From assembly GCA_022451485.1 (NCBI GenBank), contig JAKUQS010000005.1, positions 105,083 through 169,082 on the forward strand: a stretch of 64,000 nt of DNA, read 5' to 3'. The position numbers and the translations under genes were made by a program. The notes under the pieces are model-generated. The model did no database searches and was not told where the DNA came from. It was given only the letters and a program-made list of their open reading frames with translations. Below, one piece after another: positions 36,020 through 44,196 of this stretch. Origin of the DNA: Gammaproteobacteria bacterium (GTDB lineage: Bacteria; Pseudomonadota; Gammaproteobacteria; Arenicellales; UBA868). Position 1 is the first letter of the stretch, and each line of letters begins with the position of its first letter.

Positions 36020-37237
36020 TTAGGCAGCGGTGTCCCCTAAACGGGATGATCTTGAAAGCGTGCTCTTACGCTTCCTGAAATCCGGCTGGAGTTCGAGGCC
36101 CAGGCCGGGGCCAGTCGGTGGAGTGATGGTACCGTTTTCCAAGGGTGGTAGTTCGGTCACGATGTCGGCATACCAGCCATAGTAGAAGGCGCGAACGATC
36201 TCCTGAACATAGGAATTAGTGGTCGCCTGGCAGAAATGAACGGAGGCTGTCAGGACGACAGGTCCATTGCAATCGTGAGCCGCAACCGGTGTCAGGTAAG
36301 CGTTTGCTAGCGCGGCACAGCGGCGAGCCTCGGTGAGGCCGCCGCACCAACCGATATCAAGTATCAGCAGCGAGAGAGCTCCCGTGTCGAGAAAGATTTT
36401 GAAATCTTCAGCACCACCTCTGGTTTCACCCATCGCGATACGTGAGCGAACAGTGCGTTTCAATTCTTGTATGCCTACAGGATTGGTGAGAAATACTGGA
36501 TCTTCAATCCAACGCACATCGATGTCGTCCAGTGCTTGGCAGATGATCAATGATTCGGAAAGATTCCAGACTCCGTGGAGTTCAGCACTGACCTGCATAC
36601 GATCCCCGTATTCTTTTTTGATTTCTTCAAATGGCCATAAGGCTTTTTTTAAGTCAGTTGGGCTGATGAACTGGCCTTGACTTGCTTCAGCGGAAAAATC
36701 GAACGGCCAGATCTTCATCGAACTAATGCCCATGTCGAGAAGACTTCCAGCGAGCCCCACCGGATCATTCAGGAAACGGTGCAAATCCTCATAGTCATCA
36801 GCTGCCGTAGGCGCTTGAATACCAAAGTTCTCAGTTGCACCGACTTTGGGCCCTCGAACGTAACGATAGCCGGCACACGTATTGTAGACAGGAATTTTGT
36901 CTCGTATTCGACCGCCCAATAAGACAGACACGGGTTGATTAGTTGCTTTTCCAAAGGCATCCCACAGGGCGATATCCAGTGCCGAACGCGCCCGCAGTTC
37001 CACGCTGGCACCGACAAATCCGATGTATGGACGCGCACGATAATGAACAGCCTCAATATCAATGGCCGACATTCCCAGGACGTTCGGGGCGAGATTAGTA
37101 TGAATGTAGGCTTCTACAGATTCGGCAGCATAGAAAGTTTCGCCGAGCCCTACGAGACCATCTCTTGTCTCTACCTCTAGCCACAACATGTTGGGATGAT
37201 CTTCCGATCGGTAAGTTGTCAGTGCGGTGATGGTCAC
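36020..37237 (-). CDS. Enolase-superfamily enzyme (mandelate racemase type), copy 3
   Basis: A 405-residue enzyme. It has K-x-W in SSMKIWPFDF, metal ligands in VSAELHG (Glu), RWIEDPVF (Glu) and AMGETRGG (Glu), and a His-Asp pair of the MR type made by LILDIGWCGG (Asp) and AAHDCNGP (His). It lacks a second Lys at the catalytic K-x-K position, so a one-sided acid/base mechanism (dehydration) is likelier than racemisation. It starts at GTG 37237. A 12-base perfect palindrome (37277-37288) lies about 40 bases upstream. It sits between the two PhyH genes. Confidence 0.86.
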   Translation of the reverse strand: MTITALTTYRSEDHPNMLWLEVETRDGLVGLGETFYAAESVEAYIHTNLAPNVLGMSAIDIEAVHYRARPYIGFVGASVELRARSALDIALWDAFGKATNQPVSVLLGGRIRDKIPVYNTCAGYRYVRGPKVGATENFGIQAPTAADDYEDLHRFLNDPVGLAGSLLDMGISSMKIWPFDFSAEASQGQFISPTDLKKALWPFEEIKKEYGDRMQVSAELHGVWNLSESLIICQALDDIDVRWIEDPVFLTNPVGIQELKRTVRSRIAMGETRGGAEDFKIFLDTGALSLLILDIGWCGGLTEARRCAALANAYLTPVAAHDCNGPVVLTASVHFCQATTNSYVQEIVRAFYYGWYADIVTELPPLENGTITPPTGPGLGLELQPDFRKRKSTLSRSSRLGDTAA

Positions 37238-37276
37238 GATGTTGTTTTAGATAAGAGAATGAGTGTTCGGGAAAGT

Positions 37277-37288
37277 ATGACTAGTCAT
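37277..37288. promoter_or_regulatory. 12-base perfect palindrome upstream of enolase copy 3
   Basis: ATGACTAGTCAT is a perfect inverted repeat in the short gap between two codirectional genes, about 40 bases before the GTG of enolase copy 3. It may be a regulator binding site; no regulator can be assigned and it does not match the LacI-type operators found near dctP. It could also be chance. Confidence 0.3.
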
Positions 37289-37299
37289 AAATGGATCCG

Positions 37300-38160
37300 C
37301 TAGAAGGCACGGTCTTGTTGGGCCCGCTGATTCTCATAAATTGATCCTTGAAACTCTGCAGCGGGAAGGGGCATACGGACTGGTATCGCCTCAAGACGTG
37401 GTGCTGTGCACTCTGATCCCGATATCAGCTGGTTGGTAAAGGATTGAAAATCTGAAATACCCATCAGGGGCCAAGCGTCCGCTGCTGCGTACGAGATCAA
37501 AAGAAGAGGCCGAGGTTGAGTGGATTGGTTCACTGCTGAGCCGTGCAGTGTGCGCACGTGATGGATGGTGACAGAGCCAGCGGGCCCGAGTAAGGGTACT
37601 GCATTTTGAATTTGATCCACGACCTCGCACGCCGCGATCGCGCCACAAAAAGCACCATCAGTATGGTGATCATAGACCGGTCCGCGATGGCTACCAGGCA
37701 CCACCATCAAAGGGCCGTTGTCTTCGGTTAAATCATCCAATGCTACGCCTACCGCTAGAACAGCATCGTTGGTATGGGGATAAAAAGCCCAATCCTGATG
37801 CCATTCGACTGCCGCACCGTATGCTGCTGACTTGATATTGATCTTAGAACTGTGGAATCGCACGTGTGTCCCTAATAGCGTGCGCAGAATCGATAGTAAT
37901 TTTTCATTACGAGCGAGCGTGCCGTAGGTATCAAATTGTTGGACAGGATCTTTGATCCGTCGAACTCTCGGCGCGTCCTTTGGATTGTGGGAATCTTCCA
38001 AGTCGTGAATCGAGTCACTTTCGGATTTGCCGCGTGCTGACTCGATAATTTGGTCAGTTGTGTTGCGCAATAACTGGACTTCGCTGGCATCAAACAAAGA
38101 TGGGACCACTACGTAACCATGGGTGTCATAGTGTTGTTTTAGCGCGGTATCATTCGTCAT
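37300..38160 (-). CDS. Phytanoyl-CoA dioxygenase (PhyH) family protein, island copy 2
   Basis: A 286-residue Fe/2OG oxygenase. The H-x-D pair lies in VEWHQDWAFYPHTND, distal His in TIHHVRTLHGSA, and PGSHRGPVYDHHTDG follows the second strand. It is clearly paralogous to the gene at 43183: the blocks WHQDWAFYPHTND, RGPVYDH and ADAWPL are shared. It is the first gene of the minus-strand catabolic run after the TRAP genes. ATG 38160 has a GGGAAAAG site; the frame reaches a TTG at 38178. The substrate is unknown, probably a small acid imported by the TRAP system (inference). Confidence 0.87.
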   Translation of the reverse strand: MTNDTALKQHYDTHGYVVVPSLFDASEVQLLRNTTDQIIESARGKSESDSIHDLEDSHNPKDAPRVRRIKDPVQQFDTYGTLARNEKLLSILRTLLGTHVRFHSSKINIKSAAYGAAVEWHQDWAFYPHTNDAVLAVGVALDDLTEDNGPLMVVPGSHRGPVYDHHTDGAFCGAIAACEVVDQIQNAVPLLGPAGSVTIHHVRTLHGSAVNQSTQPRPLLLISYAAADAWPLMGISDFQSFTNQLISGSECTAPRLEAIPVRMPLPAAEFQGSIYENQRAQQDRAF

Positions 38161-38311
38161 CCGACTTTTCCCAATCAAAAATACTAATTCCGTATTGTCC
38201 TAATTATGTGTCGCGTCAAATGTATTGATAAAGGATAGCCGTTGCTTGAAATCCCCATCGTAGGTCCGTTAGGCTAGCGACTCAGTCAACTTCAGACATT
38301 AAGGTGATGAA

Positions 38312-38404
38312 ATGACCAAACGCGACTTGTGGACTTTCGCGACCGGTTGCGTGCTGATAGCCGTAATTACACTCGTTATGTTTCTTACCTCAGGCGCACT
38401 TTAG
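38312..38404 (+). CDS. Possible 30-residue single-span membrane protein
   Basis: A short frame, ATG 38312 to TAG 38404, with a good AAGGTG ribosome site 7 bases upstream. It reads as a charged start (MTKRDLW) followed by a hydrophobic span of about 20 residues (CVLIAVITLVMFL in its core) and ends SGAL. It lies on the opposite strand in the gap between dctM and the PhyH gene and is convergent with dctM. Small single-helix proteins of this form are often missed by gene callers. No family is recognised. The ribosome site and clean helix are the only evidence. Confidence 0.42.
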   Translation: MTKRDLWTFATGCVLIAVITLVMFLTSGAL

Positions 38405-38433
38405 CTCATATTCGATTTTTGTTGCTTCCACAG

Positions 38434-39762
38434 TTATATGAATTGCGTCAGCCACAGCGCTGTTTCAGGATAGATAAGCACCACTGCCAATCCAATTAAC
38501 TGAAGTCCGATAAATGGCCACATGCCCATGAAGATTTGGTTTAGTGTAATTTCAGGTGGTGCGACAGTCTTTAAATAGAAACAAGCAGGACCAAATGGTG
38601 GACTCAGGTAAGACACCTGCATATTCATCGTAAAAAGAATGCCAAACCACACTGGGTCATAGCCAAGGGCAACTATCGTTGGTACAAAGATGGGCATCGT
38701 GAGTAGACAGATACCGATCCAATCCATGAACGTGCCCATTATGATAAGCAGGCCCATCATCATTAGGATGACAACAATCGGCGCTACCGGGAGAGTTGTA
38801 AATAGCTCCTGCATATAGGCCGTGCCGCCCATAATGTTGTAAATCCCAACCAGCGCGTTGGCGCCGAAAGAGAGCCAGATCAACATGCCGACGGTGCGCA
38901 TAGTTTGGAACAGCGCATCTCGTAGCATTGGGAAACTAAATTCTTTTCGAAAGACTGCTGAAGCAATCGCGCCAACCACGCCAACCGCCGCCGCCTCGGT
39001 CACCGATGCAATCCCACCGTAGATTGAGCCCAATACCCAGACAATGACACCTATCGGAAGAATTAAACCTTTAATGAGCCGGATCTTTTCCGCTCGGTCT
39101 ATTGTGTCGGCGTACCCAGCCGCGGACGGTGCAAGACTCGGTTGGAAGTAGCAACGGATAATGATATAGAAAATATATAGCGAGGCCAGCATGAGGCCCG
39201 GTATAGCGCCAGCGAGGAAGAGTTTGCCGATGGAGACGTTTGCTACCAGTCCGTAGACGATCAGCACCACGCTAGGTGGAATCAATGTGCCCAGTGAACC
39301 GCCAGCACAGATGGTTCCCGTCGCGAGCTTCTGGTCGTAGCCCAAGCGCATCATTTGCGGTAGTGCCAGTAGACCGAGTAGCACGATCTCGCCACCGATA
39401 ATTCCCGTCATGGCCGCCATGACAACAGCGACAAGTGTCGTTTGGACAGCAACTCCGCCACGGAGGCGGCCAGAAATCAGAAACATGGCGTCATAGAGAT
39501 CCTGCGCCACGCCTGACTTCTCAAGGATACTCGCCATCATGACAAACAAAGGTACCGCTACAAAAACATACTCGGTAACAAAGCCGCCGACGCGGCTCGC
39601 TACTAGAGGCAGACCCATGAAGGGGTCGCCTGAGACGCCATAGAAATGGTACATCGTACAGGCGATGGCGATGCTCAACGTGGTGTACACCAGAGGTACG
39701 CCACAGGCCATCAGAAATAGCATGGTGGCAATGATGATCAGTGAGATGGTTTCAATGCCCAT
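38434..39762 (-). CDS. dctM: TRAP transporter large permease subunit (DctM type)
   Basis: Inner-membrane subunit of a tripartite ATP-independent periplasmic transporter, 442 residues with about a dozen hydrophobic spans. Segments seen include VFVAVPLFVMMASILEKSGV, GGEIVLLGLLALPQM, TICAGGSLGTLIPPSVVLIVYG (typical of DctM) and SYLSPPFGPACFYLKTVAP. It moves a substrate delivered by DctP across the membrane with a sodium gradient and needs the small permease DctQ, whose gene ends 4 bases upstream. Genes read dctP, dctQ, dctM in the direction of transcription. Substrate probably an acid processed by the flanking island. Confidence 0.93.
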   Translation of the reverse strand: MGIETISLIIIATMLFLMACGVPLVYTTLSIAIACTMYHFYGVSGDPFMGLPLVASRVGGFVTEYVFVAVPLFVMMASILEKSGVAQDLYDAMFLISGRLRGGVAVQTTLVAVVMAAMTGIIGGEIVLLGLLALPQMMRLGYDQKLATGTICAGGSLGTLIPPSVVLIVYGLVANVSIGKLFLAGAIPGLMLASLYIFYIIIRCYFQPSLAPSAAGYADTIDRAEKIRLIKGLILPIGVIVWVLGSIYGGIASVTEAAAVGVVGAIASAVFRKEFSFPMLRDALFQTMRTVGMLIWLSFGANALVGIYNIMGGTAYMQELFTTLPVAPIVVILMMMGLLIIMGTFMDWIGICLLTMPIFVPTIVALGYDPVWFGILFTMNMQVSYLSPPFGPACFYLKTVAPPEITLNQIFMGMWPFIGLQLIGLAVVLIYPETALWLTQFI

Positions 39763-39766
39763 GGTG

Positions 39767-40327
39767 TCAGCTCTGCTCAGGGTTCTTGTAATTCTTGAGG
39801 TGATTGATCAAAAGAATCAGGTTGGCAATGAAGACGAGTACCGCTCCAATTGAAATACCTGGCTTGATCAGCGCCTGTAGTGGTGGATCCCACGCGGATC
39901 CGGTTTTTTCCCATACCATGATGGCCATTCGAGTCTGCCGTAATGACGCGTGAATCAACAATCCGATGCACACTGCTCCGAGCGTCATGGCGAAAAGGTC
40001 GAGATACCATTTGATGCGTGACGAAACAATTTGATAGAGCGCGGTGATACGAATGTGTGCTCTATCCTGTGTGACGATGCCACCGGACAGCAGGTAGCAG
40101 AGGCCACAGAAACAGATTACCAACTCATGGGCCCACAGCGTCGGTGCATTAAAGCCGTACCGCAGTACGATTTCCCAAGTTGAGATGATGACTGCAAAGA
40201 GATAAAAATAGCTGATTGAGCGTCCTAAGAAGTCGATCGCGTTCTGGATTGGTTTTGCATTGATCAGCGCTACCACAAAGGCAATACCGATTAAAATCCA
40301 GGGCCAATACGAGAAGAGTGCTTTCAT
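39767..40327 (-). CDS. dctQ: TRAP transporter small permease subunit (DctQ type)
   Basis: Inner-membrane protein of about 186 residues with four hydrophobic spans, for example YWPWILIGIAFVVALINA at the start and IGAVLVFIANLILLINHL near the end. The central FNAPTLWAHELVICFCGLCYLL with the HELV element is typical of DctQ. It pairs with DctM. ATG 40327 is used; the frame has a TTG one codon upstream. It lies 151 bases after dctP, the gap containing a stem-loop that may trim expression relative to the binding protein. Confidence 0.88.
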   Translation of the reverse strand: MKALFSYWPWILIGIAFVVALINAKPIQNAIDFLGRSISYFYLFAVIISTWEIVLRYGFNAPTLWAHELVICFCGLCYLLSGGIVTQDRAHIRITALYQIVSSRIKWYLDLFAMTLGAVCIGLLIHASLRQTRMAIMVWEKTGSAWDPPLQALIKPGISIGAVLVFIANLILLINHLKNYKNPEQS

Positions 40328-40418
40328 CAATTCAATCCCGGTTCGGTCTTCTTAGGGTTAGTATGGAAATGTTTTGAACCAATGCGAAACTCTTCCAAAA
40401 TTTCCTCTGATCTTTAAA

Positions 40419-40451
40419 GAACCCGGCCGAGGCTTAGCCGCGACCGGGTTC
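40419..40451 (-). terminator. Intercistronic stem-loop between dctP and dctQ
   Basis: An 8-base inverted repeat, GAACCCGG (40419-40426) and CCGGGTTC (40444-40451), encloses a loop that itself holds a GGC-TTA-GCC hairpin. On the reverse strand it is followed by the short T-rich run TTCTTT. It comes just after dctP and before dctQM, where such elements commonly favour the binding protein over the permeases. It may be an attenuator or processing signal rather than a full terminator. Confidence 0.55.
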
Positions 40452-40478
40452 CATGCCTGCTATGTGACCACGTTTCCG

Positions 40479-41507
40479 CTATAGCATGCCGCGTCGTTTG
40501 AGAAACGCCTGAACACTCTCAAAGGCTTCTTTAGCCAGCGGACTACTGGCAGCGTAGTCTGCCCACGCACCTTCGGCGATTTTTCTCAGTTTGTCACGTT
40601 CGGCCTGTGACCAATCGATAATGGTCAGGTCACTATTTGCTCTGTCCTTAGCAACGAGTTCCGTATCACTGAGTTCGAGTTGCTGCATCAGATCGACCAC
40701 TTGTGCCCGATACCATAGATCAATTGCAACTTTGTCAGCGGCGGACAACGCGTCATAACGTGCTTGATTCACTGTTAGCTGTAACGTCGGCATGGAGTGA
40801 ATACCAGGATAAATCGGGAACTTGGCGATGTCATGATTTCCTACGGATTTGTCTTCTGTGTAGGATGAATAATCGGCAGCCTGAATTACGCCCTTTTGCA
40901 GGGAGGTAATTACTTCCGATGCTGGCAGCCCGACGGGGTTCGCACCGGCACGTTTGAACACTTCAGCCGCTAAGCCTTCCGGGCTACGAAGCTTGACGCC
41001 CTTGAGGTCTGCGACACTCTTGATGGGAATCGTGGAGGTGAAAGATTCACGAGCGTAAGGTGAGCACCCGACCACTTTGACCGTGCTGTCGGTATATTTG
41101 TCAAATACCTTCTGGAACATCGCCAGGCCACCGCCCTGATAGCAGTAGGCGAACTGTTGCCAGACATTGTCATAGGCAGCGATAAGATCGCCGAGCACAG
41201 CAAAGGCTTTATCACGACCACCAAAGTAAACCGTTGCCGTGTAATCACCCTGCAAGATATCCTGACCCACAGCATCAATAGTTTGTGTATGCGGAACCAC
41301 CGCACCACCACCGACAAGCTGAATGTCAATCCGACCTTCGGTCAGTGTCTTGAGCTTTGGTGTCCAACTGTCAAGGTGCTTAAAGATAAACGAACCCGCA
41401 GGCATTGACGTTTGAACGGTCCACTTATCGGCCTTAGCGACCGACTGCAATCCAGCTGTTAAGACTGCGGCAGACAATAAGATTGATAGGCGTTTACTAA
41501 ATTTCAT
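40479..41507 (-). CDS. dctP: TRAP transporter substrate-binding protein (DctP type)
   Basis: Periplasmic solute-binding protein, about 342 residues. A signal peptide (positive FSKR, hydrophobic LSILLSAAVLTAG, probable cut after VAKA near 26) precedes the mature part. DctP features include SVADLKGVKLRSPEGLAAEVF with the substrate carboxylate-binding Arg, GASPVGLPASEV-like GANPVGLPASEVITSLQKG, and the long helical C-terminus. ATG 41507 has a GGAGGACAG site. The gene follows three LacI-type operators and is the first gene of dctPQM. It captures the substrate, typically an organic acid, for the permease. Confidence 0.92.
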   Translation of the reverse strand: MKFSKRLSILLSAAVLTAGLQSVAKADKWTVQTSMPAGSFIFKHLDSWTPKLKTLTEGRIDIQLVGGGAVVPHTQTIDAVGQDILQGDYTATVYFGGRDKAFAVLGDLIAAYDNVWQQFAYCYQGGGLAMFQKVFDKYTDSTVKVVGCSPYARESFTSTIPIKSVADLKGVKLRSPEGLAAEVFKRAGANPVGLPASEVITSLQKGVIQAADYSSYTEDKSVGNHDIAKFPIYPGIHSMPTLQLTVNQARYDALSAADKVAIDLWYRAQVVDLMQQLELSDTELVAKDRANSDLTIIDWSQAERDKLRKIAEGAWADYAASSPLAKEAFESVQAFLKRRGML

Positions 41508-41642
41508 ACATCTGTCCTCCTGATCCACTGATATGGTCCTTTATGCCTCTAGCCTCCTAAAGGCCTGAAACACACGTAAATCGTGCCGGCACTTTGCCTG
41601 CATGATCATTCCTCATGGGAACTGCACCAGCATAATGGAATC

Positions 41643-41656
41643 TGGAAGCGATTCCA
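41643..41656. promoter_or_regulatory. LacI-family operator, site 1 (dctP-proximal)
   Basis: TGGAAGCGATTCCA is a 14-base near-palindrome with a central CG, the pattern bound by many LacI-family repressors. It lies 136 bases upstream of the dctP start and pairs in sequence with the sites at 41785 and 41814. Confidence 0.68.
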
Positions 41657-41784
41657 AATATGAAACAACGGAAATGAACAGAAACTCCGTAGGGTATTTA
41701 GTCGACGGTAGCCGGTCTATGACGGATCTAAAAGTGGCAACGGTATGGACCCTATGTCGCCATCTTTTTAACAAATTGATGTAA

Positions 41785-41798
41785 TGGAAACGTTTCCG
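41785..41798. promoter_or_regulatory. LacI-family operator, site 2
   Basis: TGGAAACGTTTCCG is almost a perfect palindrome around the central CG dinucleotide, a classical LacI/GalR-type operator. Its centre is 29 bases from site 3 and 142 from site 1, so looping between sites is plausible. Confidence 0.74.
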
Positions 41799-41813
41799 CG
41801 CTAGAAATGGCTA

Positions 41814-41827
41814 CGGAAACGATTCCA
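41814..41827. promoter_or_regulatory. LacI-family operator, site 3
   Basis: CGGAAACGATTCCA matches the same half-sites as sites 1 and 2 (GGAA and TTCC about a central CG). It lies between the regulator gene stop (41942) and dctP, so it probably controls the TRAP promoter. The promoter boxes themselves could not be fixed. Confidence 0.7.
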
Positions 41828-41941
41828 TTTAGCGGTTACTGGACGTTCAACCCGTAGATGCTTCCAGAGTGCTTGTTAATCCGATCACCTAAGGCCATCA
41901 AGCCGATATAAATACGCTAAATGGTTATTCAAGCACAAACC

Positions 41942-42946
41942 CTATGTGGTTTCTCGAACGATGATTTGATATCCAAGATCGATGATCTTCTCAGGGATTA
42001 TTTCACCATTAGCCATTGCCGCTAGGTTACGCGCAGCAGTTGCACCAATTTCCCATCGAGGGACGCGGACGGTGGTTACTGCTGGCGTGATGCCAGATGC
42101 GATCGGCAGGTCAACAAACCCTGCGATGGAGAGTTGGTTTGGAACCCAGATACCCCGTTGCTGACATCGAAACAATGCGCCGACAGCGTTGAAGTCATCG
42201 GAACAGAAAATGGCATCTGTATCGGGTTGTTGCTGAAGTATGTCGTCTAGGACTTTGCCAGACTGGTGAAAGCCAGAATAGGTAGATGACCCTTCTATGC
42301 TGTCGTGAAGATTTGTTTCTAGACCATGAGATTTCATAGCTTCTTCATAACCATGAATACGCTGTTCTAAGCGGTTATCGAAGTAACGGGGTGCGCAAAG
42401 CATCGCAATGCGTCGGCGTCCTCGGTTTATCAGGTGGGTGACAATGTCTCGGGCGGCTGCCTGATTGTCAAAACCCACGGAGATGCCAATGGGGGTTTCC
42501 TCTCGTCCCCAGCATTGTGCTACCGGTATATCGGCTGCTTTGAGTAAGTCGTATACGATAGGGAGGTGATTGCTGCCCGTCAAAATTAAACCTTCGGGTC
42601 GAAGCTTTAGGAAGGCTTTCACCAGCTCGGCTTCTCGCTCCATATCATACTTAGTTTGTCCAACCAGTACTTGCAAATTACGAGCGTTAAGTTCACTTTC
42701 TGCACCGTCGACCGTATCTGCAAAGATCGACTGCTCTAAAGTTGGAACGATAATGGCCACTATTCCGCTGCGCCGAGACGACAGCGCACCAGCCAGATTG
42801 TTCGGCACGTAGTGGAGTCGCTGGACCTCTTCTTCGACTCGTTGGCGTGTTTGTTTTGAGACACTCGTCGAGCCCGTTAAGACGCGCGATACGGTGCCTA
42901 CACCGACTCCGGCGGCTGCGGCGACATCTTTAATAGTAATAGTCAT
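41942..42946 (-). CDS. LacI family transcriptional regulator
   Basis: Repressor of 334 residues. A helix-turn-helix lies at the N-terminus (IKDVAAAAGVGVGTVSRVL, about residues 5-23), followed by the hinge helix (YVPNNLAGALSSRRSG). A periplasmic-binding-protein-like effector domain runs from there to the end (IVPTLEQSIFADTVDGAE, FCSDDFNAVGALF). It resembles gluconate-type (GntR of E. coli) LacI proteins, which supports a sugar acid as inducer. It is upstream of dctPQM on the same strand with three matching operators in between, and divergent from a PhyH gene. It probably represses uptake until the substrate is present. Confidence 0.92.
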   Translation of the reverse strand: MTITIKDVAAAAGVGVGTVSRVLTGSTSVSKQTRQRVEEEVQRLHYVPNNLAGALSSRRSGIVAIIVPTLEQSIFADTVDGAESELNARNLQVLVGQTKYDMEREAELVKAFLKLRPEGLILTGSNHLPIVYDLLKAADIPVAQCWGREETPIGISVGFDNQAAARDIVTHLINRGRRRIAMLCAPRYFDNRLEQRIHGYEEAMKSHGLETNLHDSIEGSSTYSGFHQSGKVLDDILQQQPDTDAIFCSDDFNAVGALFRCQQRGIWVPNQLSIAGFVDLPIASGITPAVTTVRVPRWEIGATAARNLAAMANGEIIPEKIIDLGYQIIVRETT

Positions 42947-43182
42947 TCAAGGAAAAGACTTATCAAGAGTTATCTGCCGTTAGACTAAACGTTTTATTTA
43001 TGAGTGTTGATTCAAGTTTTTTATGCTTTTATTAGTAACAATGTATGCGTAAACGCAATGTGAAATAAACGGTAAGATTGTCATGGGATTGTTGTTGCGA
43101 TTGACAAACAAGAACCGCGGTAACAAAGTGGTCACAATTTAAGCTCTTGCGCGAATAAGAAGACCTAACGGAGGTGTGACTC

Positions 43183-44070
43183 ATGGATGCAATGAGTAAA
43201 ATTAGTAAAACTTATAAAGAAAAGGGTTATGTGATTTGTGACAATTTGTTACCCATGAGCGTTGTTGAAGAGTTGCAAAATATCACTGACAAAATAGTTA
43301 ATGCGGGTGCCGCGCTGACCGCATCAGATGAAGTCTATGAAATTCTGGATGATTTAGAGACAAAGCAATCGCGTATTGAACGGATTAAGTCTCCCCACAC
43401 GTTTGAGCCTTGTTTTGATGCGTTGATTCGACGTAAAGAGATTACCGATGTTTTACATGCGTTACTTGGGCCGGATATTAGGTTACAGAACAGTAAGCTG
43501 AATCTGAAAGGCAAAGAGGGCAGTGCGCCGGTTGAGTGGCATCAGGATTGGGCGTTTTATCCGCACACCAACGATGACGTGTTGGCTGTTGGGATCATGA
43601 TTGATGATATGACTGAGGACAATGGGTCTGTGCTTTTCGCTCCGGGGACACATCGAGGTCCCGTTTATGATCATATGTCAGACGGCTTCTTCTGTGGCGC
43701 AGTGGGTGCGGATGTTGCCAAAGACTTACCCAATGTTTCAGACACCGTTACCGGTAAGGCTGGGACCGTAACCTTTCACCACGTTCGTCTACTGCACGCG
43801 TCCAAAGCAAACTTGTCGGGTGATCCACGACGTTTTGTTCTCTACGAGGTAATGGCGGCAGACGCTTGGCCGCTTGCCGGTTGTTCAGCTGTTTTTGAGA
43901 GTTGGGACAGCATGAATGAGCGCATGGTGATTGGAAAACAGTCCGATGTTCCACGACTCGTTGATGTGCCCGTGCGCATACCCCAACCGCTGCCACCCAA
44001 AGTGTCATCTATTTTCCAGTTGCAGCGTGACGGGACGAACAAGTACTACATGGATGAAACGACCAGCTAA
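43183..44070 (+). CDS. Phytanoyl-CoA dioxygenase (PhyH) family protein, copy 3
   Basis: A 295-residue Fe/2OG dioxygenase. It has H-x-D in VEWHQDWAFYPHTNDD, third ligand His in TFHHVRLLHASK and the 2-oxoglutarate-binding Arg near DPRRFVLYEV. It is paralogous to the gene at 37300 over almost the whole length, so either a duplication or two substrates of one pathway. It is divergent from the LacI gene with an AT-rich 236-base gap, which contains a 12-base near-palindrome (TGCGTAAACGCA at 43046-43057). CGGAGGTG precedes ATG 43183. It probably belongs to the same regulon as the island. Confidence 0.88.
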   Translation: MDAMSKISKTYKEKGYVICDNLLPMSVVEELQNITDKIVNAGAALTASDEVYEILDDLETKQSRIERIKSPHTFEPCFDALIRRKEITDVLHALLGPDIRLQNSKLNLKGKEGSAPVEWHQDWAFYPHTNDDVLAVGIMIDDMTEDNGSVLFAPGTHRGPVYDHMSDGFFCGAVGADVAKDLPNVSDTVTGKAGTVTFHHVRLLHASKANLSGDPRRFVLYEVMAADAWPLAGCSAVFESWDSMNERMVIGKQSDVPRLVDVPVRIPQPLPPKVSSIFQLQRDGTNKYYMDETTS

Positions 44071-44196
44071 GTAGGGGTCTATATTTAGAGGGATGAACGT
44101 TGCCCATCTGAGTTGTGACTACTACCAATAAAACAGCATGAGTACCATGAGTTAGAGTGGCGTTAGTCCATAGAGCCTGATTCAGAGTGAGTATAT

